NCBI GenBank assembly: GCA_024516035.1
Contig: CM044957.1
Span: forward strand, 16,936,564-17,000,563
DNA from: Bactericera cockerelli
Taxonomy: Eukaryota; Arthropoda; Insecta; Hemiptera; Triozidae
Length of the DNA stretch: 64,000 nt
Reading direction: 5' to 3'
Shown here: positions 1-8,601 of the stretch, piece by piece
Layout of the letters: each line of letters starts with the position of its first letter
Position numbering within the stretch: position 1 is the first letter of the stretch
Position numbers and translations under genes: made by a program
The notes under the pieces: model-generated
Told to the model about the DNA's origin: nothing
The model's database searches: none
The model's input: only the letters and a program-made list of their open reading frames with translations

Positions 1-1270
1 AAAATCAGGTGCCCAATATATAAATTGAAAATCAACTGCTCATAATGTAGAAATATAGGACAGTAGGGAATAGATAGGCGTTGCCATCACAAACTAATCT
101 CACATCGACCTCACCCAGCCTGAGTGGAACCGGCAAAATTTAGAAATACTCACTTAGGATGACATTTGAAAGAATAGTAGGAAATAGTTTGTTGGCCGGC
201 AACTTATTTTTGCAAACACAATATTCGGGACTACAACAAAACTATTTGTTTAAAAACAAGGAAAGATCCTAGATTGATGCAAGTGATCCTGATCCAGATC
301 CAGGTATTACATAAAAACTGCAAAGGTCACGAAATTTAGCTTCTAAAGTTTAGACCTTCAGAATCTAAACTAAACAACATCATTCACACACTGCCAAGAA
401 GGTTATGTCGAGGTAACACTTCAAAAAGTTAAAATTTTGTCTTTTCTGATTTTTTGCCTGAGCTTTGAGGGCGCCCTCAAAGCTCAAAGGTTGGTTGCAC
501 AAAAAAAAATTAGGAACATTATATGTAGGAAATTCAGTTATGTTGAACTTAGTATTCAGCTAACGTTGCTTTGAAATACATAGTTTCGGAGATATTGTTA
601 AGAACTGGGAAAAGCTACATTCAGGCCGTTTTTGCCTGTTAAAAAAAATGACGGCAATTTTTTTTGTTGGCAAACGTCAAATTCATACTTTGCAACTATA
701 AATACACTATATTACCAAAAATCACAAGTACAGCAAAACTTTTTGTTTTAAAACCAGGGTTCTAGATAGACACAGGTGACTGTGATCTCTATGTCACTCC
801 AAAAGGCTGCAAAGGTCGTTCTAAAAGGCTGAAAAAGTCTCAAAAATTAGCCTATAAGCCATCAATGACGTCTTTAACTGCCAAATATATTGTCAGGAGC
901 GTTATTTTGAAGTAAAATTTCAAAAAATCGCAAATTTGGCCACTTTTGATTTTTTGCCTGCATTTTGAGGGCGCCCTCAAAGCTCAAAGGTTGGTTTCAC
1001 AATTTTTTTTGTGGAACATAAAACGTAGGAAATTTAGTTGTAAACAACTTTGTATAGAGTTAGTGTTGGCGTTAAATGAATCACTTGGGAGATATTTCAG
1101 AAAAACTAAAAATAGTCCAATTTTTTGCGTGTTTTTTGCCTGTAAAAAAATTTGCCGGTAAAATTTTTGTTGGCAAACCTCAGATTCGTGTTCAGCAGCT
1201 CAAAATACACTATGGTACAAAAAATCAAAACTACACCAAAACTTGCATTTTTAAAAGCCAGGATTACTAG
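1..1270. repeat. Tandem ~500-bp repeat, about 2.5 units
   Basis: The same succession of words recurs at about 500-bp spacing. The block GAGGGCGCCCTCAAAGCTC occurs at 467 and at 967, and TTGGCAAAC occurs at about 667 and 1170. A more diverged and truncated unit precedes them, with a related stretch around 190-260. Each unit also contains a run near GATTTTTTGCCTG and a stretch resembling CAAAACTTTTTGTTTTAAAACCAGG. The copies differ by many substitutions, so the array is not recent. The left edge is cut by the window. No protein-coding potential stands out; the two short open frames inside it (about 946-1270) overlap each other and fall in repeat sequence. It could be a small satellite or a tandemly duplicated non-autonomous element. 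Confidence 0.65.
459..486. repeat. 28-bp perfect palindrome in the 500-bp unit
   Basis: The sequence from 459 to 486 is its own reverse complement, centred on GGGCGCCC. The second unit keeps an 18-bp core of it at 964-981 (TTTGAGGGCGCCCTCAAA). Its persistence in both units shows that it is part of the repeat and not a chance event. Function is unknown. Confidence 0.75.
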
Positions 1271-2159
1271 ACTAATAGTGCTTGATATTGATTAGAGTGA
1301 ATTAGACAATCATGGAAAGTCCAAACAGTTTAAAAAGCACCTATTTATTTCCACATTATCTTACATTTAATGTTTTTCTTGTTGTTGTAACCAGCTTGGC
1401 TATAGGTTGGGGGGGAGTGATGGTCTCCAGCCAACCTAAATTGAAAGTTGGCTCGTCCTGAACCACATATTACTATGTGCGATCAACCATTGTAAGGACT
1501 TTTTCTTTTCAAGCCATTAAACCCTTGGAAAACTACAAACTAGCCTGGCTTGTTAGGGTTGACTAGTCTTTTCTCTCTTTATAGTCCTCTAGCGAGACAC
1601 TTGTCTCCTCCCTGTTTACCGTCCCCTAGTCAGACCTGGGGGACATTTAATGAACCATACCTACTTCCAGAATAGGTTCCTCATCTTAACAAAAAAAACC
1701 TCAAAAAGAACTCTAGCAGACAGCATTAGACTTGACGGGTGAAACACCAGCTTTGAAACTTCGTGGCGTTGGCTATTCCCGGCCCAACCCAGGAATTGGT
1801 GAGTTTAATATGGGCAACAGATTTATTAATTTTTCGAATGGAAAGTAAAATGAGACCCCGATGAAAAAAAAACTTGAGAAATGATTCATTCCTCTTCTTA
1901 CGGCCAAACAACTTAATGCTGATGGAAAAAGATGGGCAGATGAGAAATGGATTCTCCTGAAATAAATAGAAAATGTCCACCATGGTCTGCGTTGGAGATA
2001 CAAGGAAGAGGATGTTTTATTGAGGAGAGGATCAAGGGTTGAGTGGAAGAGATTGCCACAGGTAGGACATTAGCCCTTTATGTAGGACATTAGCTATATT
2101 CTTTTTTTTTGTTCGTTTCCCTGTTCAATCTACATATTTTTTTTCTCTATAATTATTGT
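1271..2159. other. Non-coding flank with old repeat fragments
   Basis: No gene is recognised here. The stretch at about 1755-1812 (GGCTATTCCCGGCCCAACCC, then a GTTTAATATGGG-like word) matches the body of the 5S-derived SINE seen intact elsewhere in the window. The stretch at about 2030-2065 (AAGGGTTGAGTGGAAGAGAT) matches a SINE-type tail also present at about 21,320 and 13,207. The minus-strand open frames at 1726-2003 lie in these repeats and in a T-rich run and look fortuitous. Confidence 0.5.
1735..1860 (+). mobile_element. 5S-derived SINE body, diverged fragment
   Basis: The order of words (GGCTATTC, CGGCCCAA, then a GTTAAT-like word followed by a GGG-containing stretch) matches the SINE copies at 36395-36605 and 31095-31232. 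The 5S-like head is not clear here, so this is a truncated or old copy. Confidence 0.4.
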
Positions 2160-2365
2160 ATGTCCCGGTAGCTCAGTGGTAAAGGCGGCACTCAGTAAAA
2201 CCAGAGTTCGTGGGTTCGAATCCTAGCCTGGACATGAGAAGATTTCCTCCCATTTGGGATTTTTACCACATAATAATACTTACTGCTGGAATAATGGAAC
2301 TTAATAGTCCTAATCGGGCAGTATAAATAAGGCGATATTATGATTATTATTATTGTATTGTACGG
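2160..2365 (+). mobile_element. tRNA-derived SINE
   Basis: The left part has a recognisable RNA polymerase III promoter: an A box (TAGCTCAGTGGTAAAGG) and a B box (GGGTTCGAATCC), spaced as in a tRNA gene. The match to a tRNA does not extend to a clean cloverleaf. The sequence continues for about 130 bp into unrelated DNA and ends in ATT-type simple repeats (TTATGATTATTATTATTG). A tRNA-like head, unrelated body and simple-repeat tail is the usual SINE structure. Such elements are moved by LINE-encoded reverse transcriptase. It is not annotated as a functional tRNA gene. Confidence 0.65.
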
Positions 2366-2460
2366 TAAATATTGTACTTTGTCTTTACTTAATAAAAAGT
2401 AATATAATAATAATAATTCTTTGAAGTTTTATTGGAAAATTACATGAAGTCCTTCATTAA

Positions 2461-2520
2461 ACTCAGGAACCTCGCCTGGAAGTACGAGTAACTCAGGAAC
2501 CTCGCCTAGAAGTATGAGTA
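2461..2520 (+). repeat. 30-bp direct tandem duplication (2 copies)
   Basis: Two adjacent 30-bp units, 2461-2490 and 2491-2520, each begin ACTCAGGAACCTCGCCT and end GAGTA. They differ at only a few positions. No coding context is visible. Confidence 0.85.
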
Positions 2521-3236
2521 AGTTTATGGAATGCCAGAACACCCCGTACATAACTAACCAGAGACTAGTTCCTAGCTCACACAGAACATAGACTCCCTAG
2601 GATATCTATTGTTGCTGGGAGTTGCGAGTACTGAGAGTTACCTTGTGCGAGGAATGTGAACCATGCGGAAGTTGGTTCAGGTGGTTACTCGCATTGTTCT
2701 CTCTGGTCCTACATCGACACATTCCAAAACTCGTAGCCATCAGTGAAAGTGGAAAAGCGAATGGCAATAGTAACTATAGGAGAATAATGAATAATATTTC
2801 ATCAATGAAACGTCCGAGACGATGTCTGCTCAGATGTCTGGGAATGTCTACATCACTAGCGCAGGTACAAGGAGTATACGTAGAGGACCAGCGGATTACC
2901 TTGGATAAACTCAACAGATTAAGGCATGGCCGCAATTTCGAATATAACAGAACTTTTTTTATGGAAGGCAGGAAAAAATCTTTCAAACACAACCAGGTCC
3001 ATCCGAACCTGGGGGTGTGGAATTTCCACCCACTAGAAAACTCACCTTCTCTAATAGCTAACCGCACTTGGAACCGAAAAATATCATCACTATAATCCTA
3101 CGACAGAACTAGGAAAACAAACAAAATACTCAGACAGCTGTACACCCGTGAGTAAAAATTGAGTTAAATTTCTATGCAGAATGAAACAAGACTGTGAAAG
3201 AGAGAAAAAGAATTAACAAAAGCCGCGTTCACTTAC
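2521..3236. other. No recognised gene; one unsupported open frame
   Basis: A plus-strand open frame spans 2622-3095, but it opens at TTG and its first ATG is at about 2787. It resembles no family I know and overlaps an opposite-strand frame of similar length. I see nothing else in this stretch apart from its closeness to the exon candidate at 3237-3333. Confidence 0.4.
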
Positions 3237-3333
3237 CATAGGGTGGAGGGAGGTAGATGTTGTCCTGGACCATAGTTGCGGCTCGAGACAAAACATCCAG
3301 GGGAGATTCAGTAGTTGATTCCATGACACAAAT
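3237..3333 (-). CDS. Candidate 5' coding exon of an unknown gene
   Basis: Read on the minus strand, this stretch follows a plausible acceptor (TTTCCCAG just above 3333) and ends at a strong donor (G|GTAAGTG, donor at 3236-3231). Between them an ATG at 3324-3322 opens a clean 29-codon frame plus one base. It starts MESTTESPLDVLSRAATMVQ and ends in a proline-rich LPPPY stretch just before the donor. The composition looks like real protein, unlike the neighbouring AT-rich frames, and the codon run reaches the donor without a stop. I do not recognise the family. Any following exons would lie at lower coordinates or before the window, and none is evident in 1-3236. Splicing is inferred from motifs only. 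Confidence 0.42.
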
Positions 3334-3629
3334 CTGGGAAAGTACAATCAAGTACCTATCTTATTATACAGTATACGGTATATTACATAACTATATGTGA
3401 CATAACATGATGTGAAGTGTCATGTATGCCAATAAACTGTGCTACATATTTGAACAATGTAAAATTAATTACATATATATAGTAGTTATCAGTATGTTCG
3501 AATTCATCATGACGTAGTAATCAGTTGTGTTATGTTGGTATGTATGATGCGGCTCTTCATTGGTCGTCTATAAGTATATTCATTACGGACAGTGTTATTT
3601 TAATTTAAAAAGAATTGTTTTTATCTATC

Positions 3630-3960
3630 TATACTTATGAATGCGAAAGTCAGTCACTTATCAGTCTGATCACTCATCTCTGTTTGTCCGTACCGGTACG
3701 TTCTAGAGAGGTAAGTTCTAGAAGTGCCTCTTCAGCCTACGAGGCGCACTAAGAAAGGATTTTTTAATATTAAAAATGAGCCGCCAGCCGTGGGGAAAAA
3801 AAAACTTGGGATAAAAGCCAATAATGTTTCTCCCCAGCATTAAATTTCCCGAAGTCCAAAATTTCGTATGAAGGTTTGTTTCATTTTCTAGATGTGCAAA
3901 AGGAAAGGATTTTTTTGTAATTCCAACTAGGACAACACCCGCGGAGACAAACAAATGCCA
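3630..3960 (+). repeat. Dispersed repeat, copy 1 (diverged)
   Basis: This copy shares a series of words in the same order with 12331-12560: GTCAGTCACT-like GTCACT repeats, GTAAGTTCTAG, TCTAGATGTGCAA, GGATTTTT, then an ATTCC-AC-ACAACACC stretch. Both copies are diverged with different spacing. The family is unknown to me. No open frame of note is present. Confidence 0.5.
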
Positions 3961-4821
3961 CTCTCACAAACTTTAGCGATCATAGCAAAGCACTGGTTAA
4001 ACAGCGGGCTATACCTACACCTACTACAATGAACAAGTATTCAATATTCTCCTTGTGATGGGAATCAAGTCTAATGTCATGTCAAGTACACTTTTCCATA
4101 CAATGCCATGAAGGTTAAAGCAAGCCAGATATTTCAGGAGAATGTAATATAGGTCATTGGGACAGTAGTTAGATCAAGGCAAGGACTTGGGATCACAAAT
4201 ATTACAAATTCCAATGCTTTGAGATGAAAAACCATATCACACAATACTTAGCCTTGTCTCGTTTTATCCCTTTCTAATTGAGGAAAATTGTATAATTAAT
4301 AGGTTGATTGATAGCTGTATTTGACAGATTTTTAAGTAGATGTAGTGACATGCTAATAGATTATGCTTTATTGAAAATTTAGGGAGAGGGTAGGCCACAT
4401 TACAAAATTTGCTTTTCTTGTTGTTTAAACAAGAAGAGCAAAAAAAAACAATTTTTATCAAAATTTAAAGGGTTCAGACAACTTTTATTCTAATTTTAAT
4501 CAAAAGATGGCAACACTCTAGTATCATCTTCAGCTGATTTACAAATTTCTGTAGGCTTGCAGTGCCCATGGAGGAAGAAATGGAGAACTCATGACATTTC
4601 ATATACCTCATGAGTAATGAACCTGTCACATAAAATTGGCCATAAAAAGCTGGAACACATTGGAAATCACAACAATAACAAATTGATTCTTAATTCTCCT
4701 TTAGTTTTACATGCTTTTGATTTGAAAGTACTAATGGTACCCATATTGGATAACTGTTATCAGTGTGTTTCAGTGACAGTTGTGACAGGTTAGAGACATT
4801 ACAACAAGTTCTCCATCTTAA
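3961..4821. other. Non-coding flank of the retrovirus insertion
   Basis: AT-rich DNA with no recognised gene, tRNA or tandem array. The minus-strand frame at 4264-4461 is low-complexity and looks fortuitous. Confidence 0.4.
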
Positions 4822-4825
4822 TATA
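4822..4825. repeat. Target-site duplication, left (TATA)
   Basis: The four bases TATA lie directly outside the left LTR and are repeated directly outside the right LTR at 12327-12330. A 4-bp duplication of an alternating purine/pyrimidine site is typical of errantivirus integration. Confidence 0.85.
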
Positions 4826-5222
4826 AGTTATAAGGGAGACTTGTAAATTAGGGTTTTTAAAAATGCTTTATTTTTTATTGAAGAAACTTAAGTCTACTTA
4901 TAACAATATAAGATTTAAGATTATAAAATATAATAGATTAATGAAAATGGAATTGATCAACTTGGAATCGAAATAATTCACTTTAGATTAAATAATAAAA
5001 AAACTGAAAGATACTTTGATCTTTAAACTGATACTTAATAGTAAAATAATAAGAAATAATTAATTAATAAAAATCCGATTGACGTCGTATGCGCCGACAA
5101 TCAATACGGAACACTTGTTCTGCTCTCAGAGAGGTCTAATCAGGAACTGCCGACTTGGATCAGCAGATCGTACCATTTTCCTCACAAGTCCAGCTGACTC
5201 AGCTGTTATGGGGCACATAACT
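4826..5222 (-). repeat. 3' LTR of the errantivirus
   Basis: Terminal repeat with AGTTAT/ATAACT inverted ends, apparently identical to 11930-12326. In element orientation two AATAAA hexamers (complement of 4874-4879 and 4867-4872) lie about 45 bases before the LTR end. They are candidate polyadenylation signals. Confidence 0.95.
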
Positions 5223-5234
5223 CCTCCCCCCCTT
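5223..5234 (-). other. Polypurine tract (plus-strand primer)
   Basis: On the element strand the sequence AAGGGGGGGAGG directly abuts the 3' LTR. A purine run at this place primes plus-strand DNA synthesis in LTR retroelements. A second G-rich run lies slightly upstream (AAGGGGGGATC, near 5242-5252). Confidence 0.85.
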
Positions 5235-5236
5235 GA

Positions 5237-6538
5237 TTAGATCCCCCCTTGAGATGAAATTATTGATGTCACCTCCGGGTACAATTTTGGTTGAGAAGGG
5301 TTAACAATATTTACCTTCTCTAAAACAATGTCCTTTTCTGGTTCACATACCTTTTCCAGGTGGAAAATCTGAAATAACTTTATAATTATTCTGTATGATG
5401 ATAAACATACTACTATTGCTAGAGTCAAAATACTTAAAACATGCCAATAAATGTGACTGTTTTCAACGTCAATAATTTGGGGTTCCCACTGATTAATGTT
5501 TATATCATTAATTCTTGGATTATGTAACTTTATTTTGTGTGGGGAAATTAAGGTTTTATTTGGTACTACACTAATATCACTTAATATAATTGGTTTTCCG
5601 TGAGACTCAAGTTCATAATTGATCTTTTCGTTCCTAAAAATAAGGTTATCTCTATCTAGCTCAACTAAGTAAATCCCTTGGAGTTCTTTGATTTCAGTTT
5701 GATATTCAGATTCAAATCTCAAGGTTTCTTTAAATGGAAATACAACAAGATATTGATTAATTTCAGGAATAAGTTGTACATAGTTTTCTGTTATCTCCAA
5801 TAATGTCTGTTGACAAGCTGATGTATTTTCATGTAGTAAGGTGTTCAATTCACAATTACTTACTTTAGGATCTAAATTTCTTTGATAGCATTGAAAGGGA
5901 TTACCTAGTTCGCATGCACTATTTAAAGGTTTCACTGTGGTATTTGATCGTAAAAAATATCGATTTTTAGGAATAATGGTTGTGATTCCATTGTGATTGA
6001 ATGATGGAATTGATAAGAGTAAATACATTTTATAAAGTGTTTCATAATTAACAGGGAAGGATAAGAAATATATAATTTTATTACTTTCAATTTTACATTT
6101 GACTGTGATCAAACTTTGTATTTCAGATAGACTATAAAAGTTCAAGGGTATTTTTGTATTTACACTAACACGTTTGAGAATTGAGATCAAGTCATTTGAT
6201 TTGAGGATGCTTGGGTGATAGATACCCATTCTACAAAATGTGAGTGAGTTCTCGATATCTTGTAGAATACTTACTAAAGTTGAGTAAAGAATAATAATTT
6301 GATTGAATAGTTCTTTAGTGACAATTAATTGAGACATAGTAACAGTGCCTTCCGTTATATTAGCTAATTGATCTATTCTAGCCTTTAATACAATCTCATT
6401 ATGTTCAATTTTTCGTACTGTGTCCTCAAATTTTCTTACCGATTCTTTGTTGAAGGTATATTGGAGGTTCATTTGATACTGTAAGTTATTTGCGTTTGTT
6501 GTTAAGTCCTTCAATATCCTATCATAACGTTTCTCCAT
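5237..6538 (-). pseudogene. env: Errantivirus Env, C-terminal part (frame-broken)
   Basis: This 433-codon frame encodes the transmembrane-side part of an errantivirus envelope glycoprotein. It has a long ectodomain with several Cys and N-glycosylation-type sites, then a hydrophobic membrane span at about residues 364-389 (HWHVLSILTLAIVVCLSSYR) and a cytoplasmic tail of roughly 45 residues. It stops just before the polypurine tract. The frame's first ATG (6538) is internal to the env gene: the N-terminal part lies in another frame at 6522-6917. A single-base length change near 6530-6545 separates the two, just after the conserved segment that follows the cleavage site. Env lets errantiviruses bud from and enter cells. 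Here the protein cannot be made whole unless the break is a sequence error. Confidence 0.85.
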
Positions 6539-6917
6539 CTCCTGCGTCTAAATTTCCTGTAAATCCTTTGATAAATGTCCCAGCTTCATTGTATAAAGAT
6601 CGTTTAGGACGTTTTGTTTTCTCTCCTAAATTTATAGAGGCTAATTTTTCATCAATTGAGTCTCTTAGGTGTAAAATAATATTGTTATAGTTTTCTACCT
6701 CTCTTTTTATTGTTGGTCTTGAATTGATTGCTTCTTTTAAGCGGTAATGTTGTCCTTGTAGGTCTTTTAATTCTTCCAAGATGGGTGTGATGTTGTAATA
6801 GTGGACAATAGTATGCGTATCTCTTTGTAATCTCGCCTCACCCAACTCTATAGGTAGTACTCCTGGGTTCGAAGTCATCATGTGGAGGGTGGCTCCTTCG
6901 AGGGCCCTGCAACACAT
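6522..6917 (-). pseudogene. env: Errantivirus Env, N-terminal part (frame-broken)
   Basis: This 131-codon frame encodes the front part of Env. It has an N-terminal segment with NPGVLPIELG, which is typical of the region just after the errantivirus signal peptide. A furin-type site R-P-K-R sits at residues 103-106, followed by a Gly/Phe-containing stretch in the position of a fusion peptide. No clear signal peptide is encoded after the ATG at 6917. In this group env is usually translated from a spliced RNA, so the real start may be supplied by an upstream exon. The frame overlaps the end of integrase by 40 bases and then runs into a stop at 6522-6524, where the rest of Env continues in a different frame (5237-6538). 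The break looks like one inserted or lost base. Confidence 0.8.
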
Positions 6918-7764
6918 TTCGGACGTTTTATGTTAGAAAGATGTATAATTTCTGAAGTGTTTGGGTGTGACTTTTCTATCTTTGCTGTCTTTAATTCTTG
7001 GTTAAGTTCAACTATTCTTTCTTGTTTGTATTTGTTTTTTGTTTTGGATTGTTTTTGCTTATTTGCAACGTATACCTTTTCCGGTATACGAGGTATGGTT
7101 TCTCTTGATTTATTTATTTTTGTAATCACTTTTTCTTTATTCGACTCAATGTCTTCACTTATCTGTTTATATAGCATTTTCATTTTGTCTCTATGCGAAT
7201 TTATATAATTTGAGGCCAATTTTTGATCTATTTCAGCTACAATCGGCTCCTTACTATCAAAGTGTCCTGTTATTACTTGAATTGGACGGAGCTTAGTCAC
7301 TGAGTGAATGGAATGGTTGTACGCTAATATTGCATACTTTACTTTTGTGGAAATAGGTTCCGATTTGAATTCATCCCGGTTGTTGAAGACTCTGATATGT
7401 TCCACAAGGGTTGAGTGGAATCGTTCAATGATCCCATTAGATTCTGGATGTTGAGATGAATTAAAATGAAGGTCTATCTTATGAAAGGATAGAAGTTCTT
7501 GTATTATTACATTTTTGAATTCTCTACCATTATCTGTAATTATCAATGTTGGTAGCCCATGATGAGAAAATGCTTCCAATAGTTTGTCTGCGATGTCTAT
7601 TGCTTGAGCTGATGGTAGTGAGTAAGCCTGAGCAAACTTTGAAAAAGAATCTACCATTGTTAAAAATTTAGTATTTTCAATTGTGATCGTGTCTAGATGC
7701 ACAATTTCGAATGGTTTTGCTGCCGTTGGTGTTTTATTAAGAAACGGTTTTAGAGGTTTCCGAT
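6878..7764 (-). pseudogene. pol: Errantivirus integrase, catalytic core (N-term lost)
   Basis: This is the rve-type integrase core, which inserts the DNA copy into the host genome. Counting from the GTG codon at 7702, the catalytic triad is D4, D57 (in TDNGREF) and E93 (in NGIIERFHSTL), with 35 residues between the last two (DD35E). A basic C-terminal region follows, rich in Lys and Arg. The frame is open upstream to about 7764 and reads a segment normally found just downstream of the H2C2 zinc-binding domain. Directly upstream, the RNase H-side frame ends at 7750. The His-His-Cys-Cys module that should lie between is absent, and the reading frame differs. An internal deletion joined the two parts. 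Confidence 0.88.
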
Positions 7765-8574
7765 TATGGAGTTTTCACTACTTGAATGAACTGTATTAAT
7801 CTCTGTTTCATCCTCTGGTAGTTGCTCTGGGCTTTGATCAATTTGTATTGATTCCTTGATTTCAGGCATTTGATCCTCTTCCTGAAAAATTTCTTGAGCA
7901 AAGTTGTTGTAATAAGATGCTAGGTCCTGATTTTCTTCTGTAGGGACGAAGGGTCCGACGTAGGGGTCACAAATAAACTCTTCGTATTTCTGATTAATAA
8001 ACGCATCTAGGTCTTGAATATCTTCTGGACTCTGATCTTCATCCGGTTGTCCTATCATTGAGGCGTTTTCCAGTTCGTCTCTACGTTCTCGCTCCATTTC
8101 TTCCTTTGTCTTTTTGATGAACTTTTGTATTTCGCTCAGTTCGTTTGCGTTTAATTCTACTCGCGAAAGAGCATCTGCATTTGTGTTTAACGTTCCTTTT
8201 TTATATACAATTTCGTAATTGTATTCTTCCAGTTGTAGTCGCCATCTGACGAGCTTCGAGCTTGGTTCTTTGATCGAAAAGATCCATTGTAGGGGCCTGT
8301 GATCCGTGATAATCTTGAATTTTCTGCCATACAAATACGGACGAAAATATTTGGTCGCCCAAACAATTGCCAACAGTTCTTTCTCTATGGTACTATAATT
8401 TCTTTCATGGTCATTAAGCGTTCTACTTGCATACGCTACGGGTTTGTCCTGACCAATAGTACCTTGTGATAACACTGCTCCTAGCGCCACGTTGCTAGCG
8501 TCGGTTGTTAAATTGAACGTTTTTGAGAAATCTGGGTATTGTAGAATAGGTTTTCTAATAAAATATTTTTGCAT
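7750..8574 (-). pseudogene. pol: Errantivirus RNase H and acidic tail
   Basis: This encodes the RNase H domain that removes the RNA template during reverse transcription. Candidate catalytic acids are D25 (TTDAS), E65 ([12 protein letters not shown]), D91 (ITDHRPLQW) and D134 (NADALSR). After the RNase H domain comes an acidic, Glu/Asp-rich connector of about 130 residues, ending in the TVHSSSEN block that normally precedes the integrase N-terminus. The ATG at 8574 is not a real start. This part is in the same frame as the upstream RT, but about 26 codons in between are read in the wrong frame because of two one-base length changes (near 8622-8630 and near 8552). The end at 7750 is caused by the integrase-side deletion. 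Confidence 0.9.
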
Positions 8575-8601
8575 CGTTCAAAACTTTCTTTATATTCAGA
8601 A

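Noticed and set aside
2160..2235. Possible tRNA gene
   Set aside because: A and B boxes are present, but the sequence does not close into a full cloverleaf and continues into a SINE body with a simple-repeat tail.
2622..3095. 157-residue plus-strand open frame
   Set aside because: It starts at TTG, has no recognisable domain, and is matched by an opposite-strand frame; chance cannot be excluded.
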